This document shows, in pieces, positions 1-7,237 of a stretch of DNA of 64,000 bases. Below the pieces are notes generated by a model, which was not told the origin of the DNA, ran no database searches, and saw nothing but the letters and a program-made list of their open reading frames with translations. Within the stretch, counting starts at the first letter, position 1. Every line of letters begins with the position of its first letter. The DNA comes from Nocardioides agariphilus (GTDB taxonomy: Bacteria; Actinomycetota; Actinomycetes; Propionibacteriales; Nocardioidaceae), in assembly GCF_015352445.1 (NCBI RefSeq), contig NZ_JADKPO010000005.1, positions 1-64,000 on the forward strand. The letters run 5' to 3'. The position numbers were made by a program, and so were the translations under genes.

Positions 1-44
1 TTCTCGATGGTGATGGCGGTGATGACCAGGCGTGCCTTCGACAT
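1..44 (-). mobile_element. IS481-family transposase, N-terminal end (runs off window)
   Basis: Read on the minus strand from the ATG at 44, the first residues are MSKARLVITAITIE, the typical start of actinobacterial IS481-family DDE transposases, upstream of their helix-turn-helix. Only 14 codons lie inside the window, so it cannot be judged whether the gene is intact. The same MSKARLV start recurs at 14092, next to the same kind of element end, which supports the call. Family assignment is from recognition of the N-terminus and of the C-terminal remnant at 23757. Confidence 0.6.
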
Positions 45-60
45 GGCCGGAGGCTGACGG

Positions 61-143
61 AGTGTCGCCTATGTCTTGAGACATGCCGTCCGGGATGTCG
101 TGAGACATGTGTCCGAGATGTCCTGAACCAGCACACTGTCAGC
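61..143. mobile_element. IS481-type element end with repeated palindromic boxes
   Basis: Upstream of the transposase start lie three near-copies of a box: ATGTCTTGAGACAT, then GATGTCGTGAGACATG, then GATGTCCTGAACCAGCACAC. The run TGTCGCCTATGTC at the inner side and CACTGTCA at the outer side recur at 14148-14196. I take this as the transposase-proximal end of the element; the exact terminal base and any target duplication cannot be fixed from one copy. Confidence 0.55.
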
Positions 144-158
144 CCGACCGCTACGAAT

Positions 159-192
159 TTCAGGCGCGGAACCTACGGGTTCCGTGCCTGAA
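159..192. terminator. Strong hairpin beside the IS end
   Basis: A 15-bp stem (TTCAGGCGCGGAACC paired with GGTTCCGTGCCTGAA, one G-U pair) closes a TACG tetraloop. No clear T-run follows on the plus strand. It probably insulates the element from the adjoining DNA or ends a gene now lost. Confidence 0.5.
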
Positions 193-226
193 AGCTTGTG
201 GGACTTGATCAAGTGTCCACTTAGGG

Positions 227-248
227 CCGGGATATCCGGGATATCCGG
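227..248. repeat. Short tandem repeat, CCGGGATAT twice plus CCGG
   Basis: Two direct copies of a 9-bp unit with a third partial copy, next to the DUF2182-like remnant. No function is evident. Confidence 0.5.
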
Positions 249-260
249 ACTCTGCCGCCA

Positions 261-395
261 CCGCCGTCACGGCCAATCTCCGGGTTGGGCGTCATGAGGG
301 TGACCTGCATGGCGGTCGTCACTGCGCTCATCGCGTTCGAGAGGTCATGTCGGTGCAGCGTGGTGATCTCTGGAGCGGCACTCATCCTCAGCGGC
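261..395 (+). pseudogene. Remnant of a DUF2182-like membrane protein C-terminus
   Basis: In the frame of the ATG at 285 the translation contains GVMRVTCMAVVTALIAFERS followed by a second hydrophobic stretch and GRCPLG. This resembles the last helices of DUF2182 putative metal-binding integral membrane proteins (pattern GVM..WMA.VTALIA.EK). The N-terminal part is absent, the reading soon loses coding character, and an IS end lies directly upstream, so this is probably a decayed 3' fragment. From 396 to 713 I see no supportable gene. The assignment rests on about 40 residues. Confidence 0.3.
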
Positions 396-713
396 AGATG
401 CCCGCTGGGACACCGATGGAATCCCGAGGAGGCATCTGGGGGTCGTCGAAGCGACTCACGGCCACGATGTCGGGGGAGCGCCAATGGTGCCGCCATGGCC
501 GTCGCCGATGGTCGGTCCGGGTGGGTCTGGACTCTGCCGGGAACCGGCCCCGGCAACGCTGGTGAAGCTCGGCGCACCTGGGGTCATTCCGCCGCCTCGG
601 CCTCGACCAGGAGCTCATGCGGGCAGACCGCCGAGAGATCGCCATCGGCGACCTCCGCCCAACACGTTGAAAGTCCCACCGTCGGTGCGGTACCGCGCCT
701 AGAGTCTGGGCCC

Positions 714-1859
714 GTGACCCAGCAGCGCCCACGGGGGGCGCTCCTGATCGCCGTAGCGTGTGTGCTCGCCATCCTCGGGGCGTCGGCAGGAGCGTTTGCC
801 TACTACCGCGACCTGACGACCGTGCCGACCCCATCGTCCGCACGCTGGTTCAGCGACGGTCCACACTGGACGGTCAGCACCGCGGACGGCAAGACCCAGG
901 CGTTGACGTCGCAGGTCTCCACCACCGGGACCGAGCCCCTCGCCACGCTGGGCCTCTCGGCGAACAACGCCGTCATCGCGGAGATGGACGACCACCGGGA
1001 ATCCCTGATGTGGACCACCGTCACAGCGCTGCTGTTTCCCAACGGCAACCACCTGACCCTGCCGGAGGTCTACGTGGCCTCGGACGACGGCGTGACCCAG
1101 ATGGTCGGGTTCGCCGGCGTCCTGCTGCCTGCGGTGTTCGAGCCGGGCCTCCCGGTCCTGCCCGCCGAGGCCGACCGTGGCGACACCTGGTCGGAGCGCG
1201 GCATCGCGACCTGGCACAGCCAGCGGATGGCGTCCTACCGGCTCGATGCGAGCATCGAGGCCGTCGGCGCCGGTGGCTGCGTCGACGTGCGCACCCGGCT
1301 CCGGCTGACGATGACCAAGGTCGGCGCCTCGATCGGCGGCACAGACAGCGACGACACGTCCACCTCGACGTACTGCCCGGGACGGTGGCTCACCGCCGTG
1401 GACGGGGATCTCGACTCTCAGAGCGTGACTGTGCAGGTGGCCGAGCGGACCCTGGCCGGATTCACCGCACCTGTGGTCGCGGACCTCGACGCGAGCCCGG
1501 AGGTTGAGACGGTGCTGTTCCCCCGAGCCTTCGGCTCGAGCGCCAGCGCCGATCTCCTCGTCCTCCCCGAGGCCGGCGTCGTCGTCGACGCCGACGAGGA
1601 CTCCAGCTCCGTCAGCGGCTACATCATGGACGCGGCGTACCCCACGCCGCAGTGGACGGTGCTCGGCCGCGGCCCGTTCCTCGCCAACCCGGTGGGTGCC
1701 GACCGGCATCATCGACGTGATGGCGGAGAAGGGGAAGATCGTGCTCGGCACGGCGCTGCTCCTGTCGCGAATGGCGGTGTGGATCCCGATCCTCTTCGGC
1801 CGCGCCCAGCGGGCGGCGCGCGAGGAGCCCACAGTTCCCGAGGAGGCGCCCTTGCGTAG
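714..1859 (+). CDS. Hypothetical exported protein with N-terminal membrane anchor; 3' end possibly frameshifted
   Basis: The GTG at 714 gives a basic start followed by a hydrophobic helix (residues 9-29, LLIAVACVLAILGASAGAFA) and then about 320 polar residues, so it is probably anchored with the bulk outside the cell. Two cysteines (in GGCVDV and TYCPG) could form an extracellular disulfide. I do not recognise the family. After GRGPFLANPVG near 1695 the frame turns Arg/His-rich and non-protein-like, while the next frame reads IIDVMAEKGKIVLGTALLLSRMAV and on to 1893, a plausible C-terminal membrane helix. A one-base shift near 1695 is therefore likely, and the native architecture would be helix, outer domain, helix. 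No good ribosome binding site precedes 714. Confidence 0.55.
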   Translation: MTQQRPRGALLIAVACVLAILGASAGAFAYYRDLTTVPTPSSARWFSDGPHWTVSTADGKTQALTSQVSTTGTEPLATLGLSANNAVIAEMDDHRESLMWTTVTALLFPNGNHLTLPEVYVASDDGVTQMVGFAGVLLPAVFEPGLPVLPAEADRGDTWSERGIATWHSQRMASYRLDASIEAVGAGGCVDVRTRLRLTMTKVGASIGGTDSDDTSTSTYCPGRWLTAVDGDLDSQSVTVQVAERTLAGFTAPVVADLDASPEVETVLFPRAFGSSASADLLVLPEAGVVVDADEDSSSVSGYIMDAAYPTPQWTVLGRGPFLANPVGADRHHRRDGGEGEDRARHGAAPVANGGVDPDPLRPRPAGGARGAHSSRGGALA

Positions 1860-1984
1860 CCGGGAGGCACCTGCAAAGCGGCCTTCGGTGTAGCGGGCGC
1901 GTCCATCCCCGCGGTGTGACGCACGACTACGAGCACGCGCAGCGGCGAGACGCCCACGAGTGCGCGAGTGCGCGAAGGTCCGCG

Positions 1985-2268
1985 TCAGCCCGGGCAGGGA
2001 CCCGGGAAGATCTGCGTCTGGCCGTGGTAGCCGACGAAGCTCGTGCCGTACTCGTCGAACGGCGGATTCGGCGTTTCGGGAACCAGGTCGAGCTGGCTCT
2101 TGGCATCGGCTGGACCGATCATCGGTGCGTCCTTGAAGGAGCCCACCTGCTGACAGGAGCCGCCAGGCAGCCAGAAGTGGTCGGCATTGTGCGCTGAAGC
2201 CGGTGTGCAGCCAACGCGACGAGCCCAGCAACCACTGCTGCCAGGGCTCCCGACTCGCGGATCATCAT
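1985..2268 (-). pseudogene. Possible short secreted protein, broken by a frameshift
   Basis: Minus-strand ATGs at 2268/2265 open a signal-peptide-like segment (MMIRESGALAAVVAGLVALA). After about 25 codons the plausible protein continues in another frame as HNADHFWLPGGSCQQVGSFK through to GPCPG at the stop at 1985. Neither frame alone makes a sensible protein; joined they give a small exported protein of about 90 residues with two cysteines. No family recognised. It may also be chance coding. Confidence 0.3.
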
Positions 2269-2309
2269 GATCTCTCATCGTGTCGAGTATCCCGAGAAGA
2301 AACATTCGC

Positions 2310-2324
2310 AATACATTGAGTATT
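2310..2324. promoter_or_regulatory. AT-rich palindrome before the TetR remnant
   Basis: AATAC-ATTGA-GTATT is a perfect 5-bp inverted repeat with a 5-bp spacer, in an AT-rich island of an otherwise very GC-rich region, a few bases before the TetR-like reading. It is a plausible TetR operator or promoter site for the two diverging genes. Confidence 0.35.
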
Positions 2325-2327
2325 ACG

Positions 2328-2769
2328 ATGTCTCGCAAGTAAGACCCCCGGACCGGCGGTGTCAAGAGGCGGTACGACGCCCCACGCCGGCGCGCGAAGG
2401 CCGCCGAGACCAGACGGCGCGTCCTTCAGGTAGCCACCGAGTTGTTCCTCGAACGCGGGTACGCCGTGGTCACCGCAGACGAGATCGCCGTCCGTGCCTC
2501 AGTCAGTCGCCCCACCGTCTTCGTGGCCGTGGGGGGGCAAGCCCGAGCTCCTCAAACAGGCTCGGGACGTCGCGCTCGTCGGCGACGACGAGCCGGTCCC
2601 GATGCCGGAGCGACCCATGTTTCTCCAACTGTGGCAGCAGCCCGACGCGTTCCGCGCCGTTCATCTCTATGCCCGCAACATGCGGATCGTGTACGGCCGG
2701 GCTGCCGGGATCGAGATCCTGCTGCAGCAAGCCGCTGCGCGGACCGCATGTAATGTCCCGGCATGCTGA
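2328..2769 (+). pseudogene. TetR-family regulator, degraded
   Basis: The frame at 2361-2530 encodes a TetR N-terminal helix-turn-helix (RRRVLQVATELFLERGYAVV, then ADEIAVRASVSRPTVFVAVG). At a run of seven Gs (2531-2537) the frame slips; removing one G would continue as [20 protein letters not shown] and on to 2769. Upstream, ATG at 2328 gives MSRK then TAA at 2340 in the helix-turn-helix frame, so the start is also damaged or lies elsewhere. The ligand-binding part stops about 130 residues in, short of the usual 190-220. It overlaps the ZIP gene start by 7 bp. The G-run shift could be a sequencing error, but the short C-terminus suggests true decay. Confidence 0.6.
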
Positions 2770-3470
2770 GCGCACTGGTCTGGGGCGTCATCGCTGCGTC
2801 CTCCCTGACCGCAGGCGCGCTGCTCGCGCTGCTTCGAGACTGGCGCGCCGGGCTCGTGGGCGGTGTGTTGTCCTTCGGCGCCGGGGCGCTCATCTCCAGC
2901 GTGGCGTTCGAGCTTGCCCAGCACGGCCTGAAGCTCGGCGGCCCAAGACCGGTCGCCATCGGCCTGGCGCTCGGGGCACTCGCCTTCTTCGTCGCGGACC
3001 GAGCGGTGAGCAAGATCGGCGGCCGGTCCGAGGGCGGCTCTGGGGGGCTTCCGTTGGCACTGGGGGCTCTGCTGGACGGCATACCGGAGCAGGCGGTGCT
3101 CGGCATCGGACTGGCCACTGGCAAGGGCGTCAGCGTCGCGCTGCTGGTCGCCATCTTCATCTCCAACCTCCCCGAGGCGATCGGGTCGGCCAGCGACATG
3201 CGCAAGTCGGGCAAGCCGAGCAAGGACGTCATGTCGCTGTGGGCGCTCGTGACGTTCGTCTGCGCCCTGGCCACCCTCGGTGGGTACGCCATCGCACAGG
3301 CCGTGGGCAGCCACGTGAAGGCCGGCATCGACGGTTTCGCCGCCGGGGCCCTGCTGGTGATGCTGGTCGACTCGATGATCCCGGAGGCCAAGAAGAAGGC
3401 GGGCAACGTCGCCGGGCTGGTCACGGTCCTCGGCTTCGCAGTGGCCGCCGGCCTCTCCAACCTGAACTAG
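2763..3470 (+). CDS. ZIP-family divalent metal transporter
   Basis: A 235-residue membrane protein with about eight hydrophobic helices. Helix IV/V motifs of the ZIP family are visible: LDGIPEQAVLGIGLATGKG and ISNLPEAIGSASDM, with conserved His replaced by Gln in the first (EQ rather than EH), and a C-terminal DGFAAGALLVMLVDSMIPEA. It is likely to import zinc or another divalent cation. Length matches bacterial ZupT-like proteins. It follows a decayed TetR gene that may once have controlled it. Substrate cannot be told from sequence. Confidence 0.8.
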   Translation: MLSALVWGVIAASSLTAGALLALLRDWRAGLVGGVLSFGAGALISSVAFELAQHGLKLGGPRPVAIGLALGALAFFVADRAVSKIGGRSEGGSGGLPLALGALLDGIPEQAVLGIGLATGKGVSVALLVAIFISNLPEAIGSASDMRKSGKPSKDVMSLWALVTFVCALATLGGYAIAQAVGSHVKAGIDGFAAGALLVMLVDSMIPEAKKKAGNVAGLVTVLGFAVAAGLSNLN

Positions 3471-4045
3471 GGGTTCCCAGATCCTCACTGAGCGATCGGC
3501 TTCCGGGGCGCACACCTCAAACCACCGTCGGCCAACGAAGGCCAACTCGTCGTAGTCCGCTAGTGGGTTTGAGACGCCGCCCTCAACAAGCACGAGCGTG
3601 CGATTGGCGGCGCAGCCTTCCGACGCGTAGCGGCGAGCCCCGGTCCTCCGTGTACCGGCCGCCGGGCCTAGATCCTGCGTCCGAGTTCGGGGTCCGTTTG
3701 CCGGATCCGGCGTTCCGTCGGCACGCCGAGCCTGGCGCTGTGGGCGGCGGCGGCGACCTCGACCTCGACCTCGACCTGAAGGGCTTGAGCGCGTCGTGTC
3801 TCGATGAACTGCAGGGCTCGTCCGATGGGGAGGGATTCGATGCGGGCGAGGTCGGCCCGTGAGGCGTCGGCGTACCGCTGCCAGCGTTGCGCCCGACCTT
3901 GGGCGCTGCGCTCTCCGTTGAACCTCCCCCTTTCGGGCGCACAATAGGACTTAGATGGGAGTTCCGGTCCCATGCATCCGGGACGGGCGAACCGACACGC
4001 TGATGGCAGCCGCGGCACCGGGCCGGGGCACCGAGAGGAGTCACC
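3471..4045. other. Intergenic stretch with a weak minus-strand ORF
   Basis: No convincing gene. A minus-strand frame ending at 3668 reads RWQRYADASRADLARIESLP and QFIETRRAQALQVEVEVEVA, which looks protein-like back to about 3928, but has no usable start codon after a GGGGGAGG stretch near 3930. The VEVEVEV part comes from a GACCTC tandem hexamer at 3758-3778. It is probably a remnant. Upstream of 4046 there is an imperfect dyad ATGGGA/TCCCAT around 3955-3973. Confidence 0.35.
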
Positions 4046-4267
4046 ATGCTTCGTCAGCACCCCTTCCGCGTACTGTCCGTCGTCGCCGTATTGGCAGTGG
4101 CACTCCTGTTCCTGTCCGCGCCCGGCGCCGAGGACACCAGCGGGGCCTGGTACTACATCAGTGCCTTCGGTTGGTTCGGATTCCTGCTGAGCACCCTGCT
4201 GTTCCTCGTGCTCCTGGCGATCGTCGTCGTGCAGCGACTCCGCGGCCGGCACAGCCTGCGAGCCTAG
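4046..4267 (+). CDS. Small two-helix membrane protein
   Basis: 73 residues, start ATG preceded by GAGAGGAG at good spacing. Two hydrophobic helices (about residues 8-27 and 38-63) flank a short AEDTSGAWYYISAFG loop, with a basic C-terminal tail RLRGRHSLRA. No known domain. It lies 25 bp upstream of a histidine kinase/response regulator pair on the same strand and may be co-transcribed, possibly as an accessory or target membrane protein. Function unknown. Confidence 0.65.
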   Translation: MLRQHPFRVLSVVAVLAVALLFLSAPGAEDTSGAWYYISAFGWFGFLLSTLLFLVLLAIVVVQRLRGRHSLRA

Positions 4268-4292
4268 ACGGCAGCACTGTCGTGGGAGTGCC

Positions 4293-5546
4293 GTGAGTGT
4301 GACGCCCGACATGAGGTCCACCGCCGCGGGACCGGTGACGCGAGCGCGCCTTGGCCGGGTTCGCCGGCTGTGGGAGCGCTCGCTCCACCGGGTTCTCTAC
4401 ACCTTGCTCTTCGCACTGGTGGCCGTGGGCATCGCCACCCTCGTCGTGCCCCCGATGAGGCTCTATTCGGGGGCGCACGAGCAGATCATCGCGCTGACCC
4501 TGGTCATGCTGGTGGTGATCGAACTTGCCAGCGCCCGACTTCACCGCTTCGTGGACTGGCTGCTCTACGGGCAGCGGCACGACCCCGCCACGGCGTCGGC
4601 TCGGCTAGCGCGGCCACTGAGCGACACCGACGATCAACACATCCTCGAGGCGTTGCTCGGAGCACTTGCAGACACGCTGCGGCTGACGTATGTCGCGGTC
4701 ACCGTTCACGACGAGCGGACCATCGATGTCGGCACCGATGCGAGCGTGCGGGCGGTCACCTTCCCGATCCGCCGGGCCGGACACTCGCTCGGTGAGCTGC
4801 GGGCCGCCCGGCGGGGCCAGCCCCTCGACGAACGCGACGAGCGGCTGTTGGAGGCGGCGGCCGCCCAGGTCGGCTTGGTGCTTTATTCGCGCGGCCTCAC
4901 AGACGAGATCCGGGCCGCTCGGGAGGAGCTGGTGCTCGGGATCGAGGAGGAACGACGCCGTCTACGCCGTGAGATCCACGACGGGATCGGGCCTACGCTG
5001 GCCGGGATCGCCCTCGGCGTGGAGTCCGCCACGAGGGCCGTTGACCGCGACCCTGTCCGGGCCCGGCAGTTGCTCACCGACGTGGGCAGCGACGTGACCG
5101 AGCTCGTCTCCGAGGTCCGCCAGGTCGTCGGCGGGCTGCGGCCGGCGTTGCTCGATGAGCTCGGGATCGCCGATGCCCTGCGCAGCCTGGCACGCACCTT
5201 CGAGACGCGAAGCGGCTGCGCGGTCGACGTCGAGGCGGCGGTGCCAGAGTCGCTGCCCGCCGCGGTAGAGGTGGCGGCGTACAGGATCGGCTCGGAGGCG
5301 CTGACCAACGTCGCCCGGCACGCCGAGGCCGGTCAGGCCCGAGTCACGGTCGGGGTGGAGGGGGAGTCCCTCGTGGTGGTCGTCATCGACGACGGCCGAG
5401 GCGGGGCGGCCGACCACCCCGGCGGAACCGGGATGGGCTCGATGCGGCAGCGGGCCGTTGAGGTCGGCGGCACCCTCGAGGTGGACAGCACTGCCGCCGG
5501 CACCCGGCTCACCGCCCGGCTGCCGCTGGAGGCGAGCCGCTCGTGA
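4293..5546 (+). CDS. NarL-type sensor histidine kinase
   Basis: 417 residues. Two membrane helices near residues 34-54 and 64-82, a GAF-like middle (about 110-195) and a HisKA_3/HATPase_c kinase core. The phosphoacceptor His229 lies in RREIHDGIGPTLAG; the N box is EALTNVARHAEA (Asn339) and the G boxes are DDGRGG and GTGMGSMRQRA. It should autophosphorylate and pass phosphate to the regulator that overlaps its stop codon by 4 bp. The short membrane part with almost no external loop suggests sensing inside the cell or membrane; the signal is unknown. GTG start. Confidence 0.9.
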   Translation: MSVTPDMRSTAAGPVTRARLGRVRRLWERSLHRVLYTLLFALVAVGIATLVVPPMRLYSGAHEQIIALTLVMLVVIELASARLHRFVDWLLYGQRHDPATASARLARPLSDTDDQHILEALLGALADTLRLTYVAVTVHDERTIDVGTDASVRAVTFPIRRAGHSLGELRAARRGQPLDERDERLLEAAAAQVGLVLYSRGLTDEIRAAREELVLGIEEERRRLRREIHDGIGPTLAGIALGVESATRAVDRDPVRARQLLTDVGSDVTELVSEVRQVVGGLRPALLDELGIADALRSLARTFETRSGCAVDVEAAVPESLPAAVEVAAYRIGSEALTNVARHAEAGQARVTVGVEGESLVVVVIDDGRGGAADHPGGTGMGSMRQRAVEVGGTLEVDSTAAGTRLTARLPLEASRS

Positions 5547-6223
5547 CCTCGCCGTCGCTCCGGGTCGTAGCAGTCGACGACCATCCGGTCTACCTCCGCG
5601 GTCTGGTGGCCTGCCTCGAGGACGCCGCCGGCGTGGAGGTAGCCGGCCTCGCCACGAGCGGCGTCGAGGCGGTCGCGCTGGTGGCTGGCGCCGACCCCGA
5701 CGTGGTGCTGCTCGACCTGAACCTTCCTGACATGAGCGGCGTCGAGGTGGTGCATCGTCTGCGGTCAGCGGGCCACGGATGCCCCGTGGTGATGCTGACC
5801 ATGTATGAGGACGAGCGGGCGCTCAGGGCCGCCTTCGAGGCAGGCGCTGCGGGCTACCTGGTCAAGGGCTCAGACCAGGAGGCCATCGTGGCCGCGCTTC
5901 GGACCGTCGCCGCGGGCGGTCTGGTGGTTGGTCCCGAGCTCGCCGGCCGGCTCACCACGCTGGTCGTGGGTCGTGCGACGCCGCTCCCCACGCGGGTGGC
6001 AGGGCTGAGCGAGCGCGAGACCGAGGTGTTGCGGCTGATGGCTGCGGGGCGGTCGAACACCGAGATCACTCGCGAGTTGGTAGTCAGCTCCAAAACCGTG
6101 CGCAACCACATTACCCACATCTTCACCAAGCTCGGGGTCAGTGAGCGTGAATCCGCGATCGCGAGAGCGCTCGAGCTTGGGCTGGCCGGCGTCGAGCCGG
6201 CGCAGCCGCGCTGGGACACCTGA
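5543..6223 (+). CDS. NarL/FixJ-family response regulator
   Basis: 226 residues: receiver domain with acidic pocket VDDH and phospho-acceptor Asp58 (VVLLDLNLPDMSG), then a LuxR-type helix-turn-helix at about 155-215 (LSERETEVLRLMAAGRSNTE and SSKTVRNHITHIFTKLGV). The GTG start overlaps the kinase stop (GTGA), so the two form one translationally coupled two-component system. Targets unknown; it is the nearest regulator to the small membrane gene at 4046. Confidence 0.9.
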   Translation: MTSPSLRVVAVDDHPVYLRGLVACLEDAAGVEVAGLATSGVEAVALVAGADPDVVLLDLNLPDMSGVEVVHRLRSAGHGCPVVMLTMYEDERALRAAFEAGAAGYLVKGSDQEAIVAALRTVAAGGLVVGPELAGRLTTLVVGRATPLPTRVAGLSERETEVLRLMAAGRSNTEITRELVVSSKTVRNHITHIFTKLGVSERESAIARALELGLAGVEPAQPRWDT

Positions 6224-6577
6224 TTCGCTCAGCCGACGAAGACCGCGGCCTCCCCGAACTCATCGTGGCTGAGACACGGTTCATCGGGGCCTTGGGCGTC
6301 AACAGTTGCTCGAACTGCGATGAACTCGCAACGAAGGTGCTCGCCCAGCGCGGCGCGCTGCGTCCGGGGTCCGGATAGCGATCCGCGTACAAGCGACAAA
6401 CACGCCCGGCGCGTCTCCCCGGGCGGCGGCACGGACCTGCTCGCGCAGGAGCGTCGCTGCCAGGCCTCGCTTCGGACGCCCATCGGATCAGCAGGCGGGG
6501 GTTGGTGGGGTCATACGGGTCCAGCACCGTCTCGGCGGGGCGCCGCCGCGGTCGCCGCCGATCGGTCTTTGCACCGG
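6224..6577. other. Intergenic stretch between two convergent two-component systems
   Basis: No convincing gene or terminator hairpin. A minus-strand frame (6229-6483) ends GEHLRCEFIAVRATVDAQGP and on to DEFGEAAVFVG and could be a coding remnant, but its first half is low quality and no ribosome binding site is seen. Confidence 0.3.
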
Positions 6578-7237
6578 TTAGTCCGGTCCCGTGACCACGC
6601 CGGACTCGTGCGCGATGATCACGGCCTGGACCCGGTCGCGGACGTCGAGCTTGGTGAAGATCCTCGCCACGTGGGTCTTGACCGTGGTCTCGCCGATGTA
6701 GAGGCGCGCCGCGATCTCGTGGTTGGCGAGCCCCGTGGCCATCAGTCGGAGCACCTCGAGCTCCCGGTCCGTTAGCCGCGCGAGTCCGGGGTGGATGGTG
6801 GGCGACCTGGCGCCGGGTCGGGCGAACCTCTCCACCAGGCGACGCGTGACTGCCGGAGCGAGCAGGACATCGGCGCCCCTGGCGGCCTGCCGGACCGCCG
6901 CGCAGATCTCTTCGCCGGGCATGTCCTTGAGCAGGAATCCGGACGCGCCGGCTGTGAGCGCGTCGTACACGTACTCATCGAGGTCGAATGTCGTCAGGAC
7001 CAGGATGCGGGCGCGGACGTCGTCCTGGACCAGTCGACGGGTGGCGGTGAGGCCGTCCTCGCCGGGCATCTGCACGTCCATGAGGACGACGTCGGGATCG
7101 AGTGCGGTGATCAGCTCGCGTTCGGCCCGGCCGTCGGTCGCCTCACCGACGACCTCGAGGTCCGGCTCGGACCCGATGATGAGGCGCAGCCCGTTGCGGA
7201 CCAGGTCCTGGTCGTCGACGATCACCACGCTGGTCAT
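6578..7237 (-). CDS. NarL/FixJ-family response regulator
   Basis: 219 residues: receiver domain (VDDQ; phospho-acceptor Asp54 in VVLMDVQMPGEDG; switch Thr in LVLTTFD) and LuxR-type helix-turn-helix near the C-terminus (LTDRELEVLRLMATGLANHE and GETTVKTHVARIFTKLDV). The ATG overlaps the stop of the upstream kinase (ATGA), giving a coupled kinase-regulator pair. Such actinobacterial systems often control a neighbouring transporter; here the divergent gene at 9240 encodes a membrane protein and a 16-bp palindrome lies between them. Confidence 0.9.
   Translation of the reverse strand: MTSVVIVDDQDLVRNGLRLIIGSEPDLEVVGEATDGRAERELITALDPDVVLMDVQMPGEDGLTATRRLVQDDVRARILVLTTFDLDEYVYDALTAGASGFLLKDMPGEEICAAVRQAARGADVLLAPAVTRRLVERFARPGARSPTIHPGLARLTDRELEVLRLMATGLANHEIAARLYIGETTVKTHVARIFTKLDVRDRVQAVIIAHESGVVTGPD

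Noticed and set aside
3668-3928. Minus-strand gene with a VEVEVEV segment
   Set aside because: No start codon or ribosome binding site fits, and the repeat comes from a tandem hexamer; kept only as a note in the intergenic entry.
5543-6223. This response regulator as the DevR that binds the low-oxygen boxes
   Set aside because: Its receiver and helix-turn-helix do not show DevR-specific stretches, it is more than 30 kb away, and no such box is clear before its own operon.
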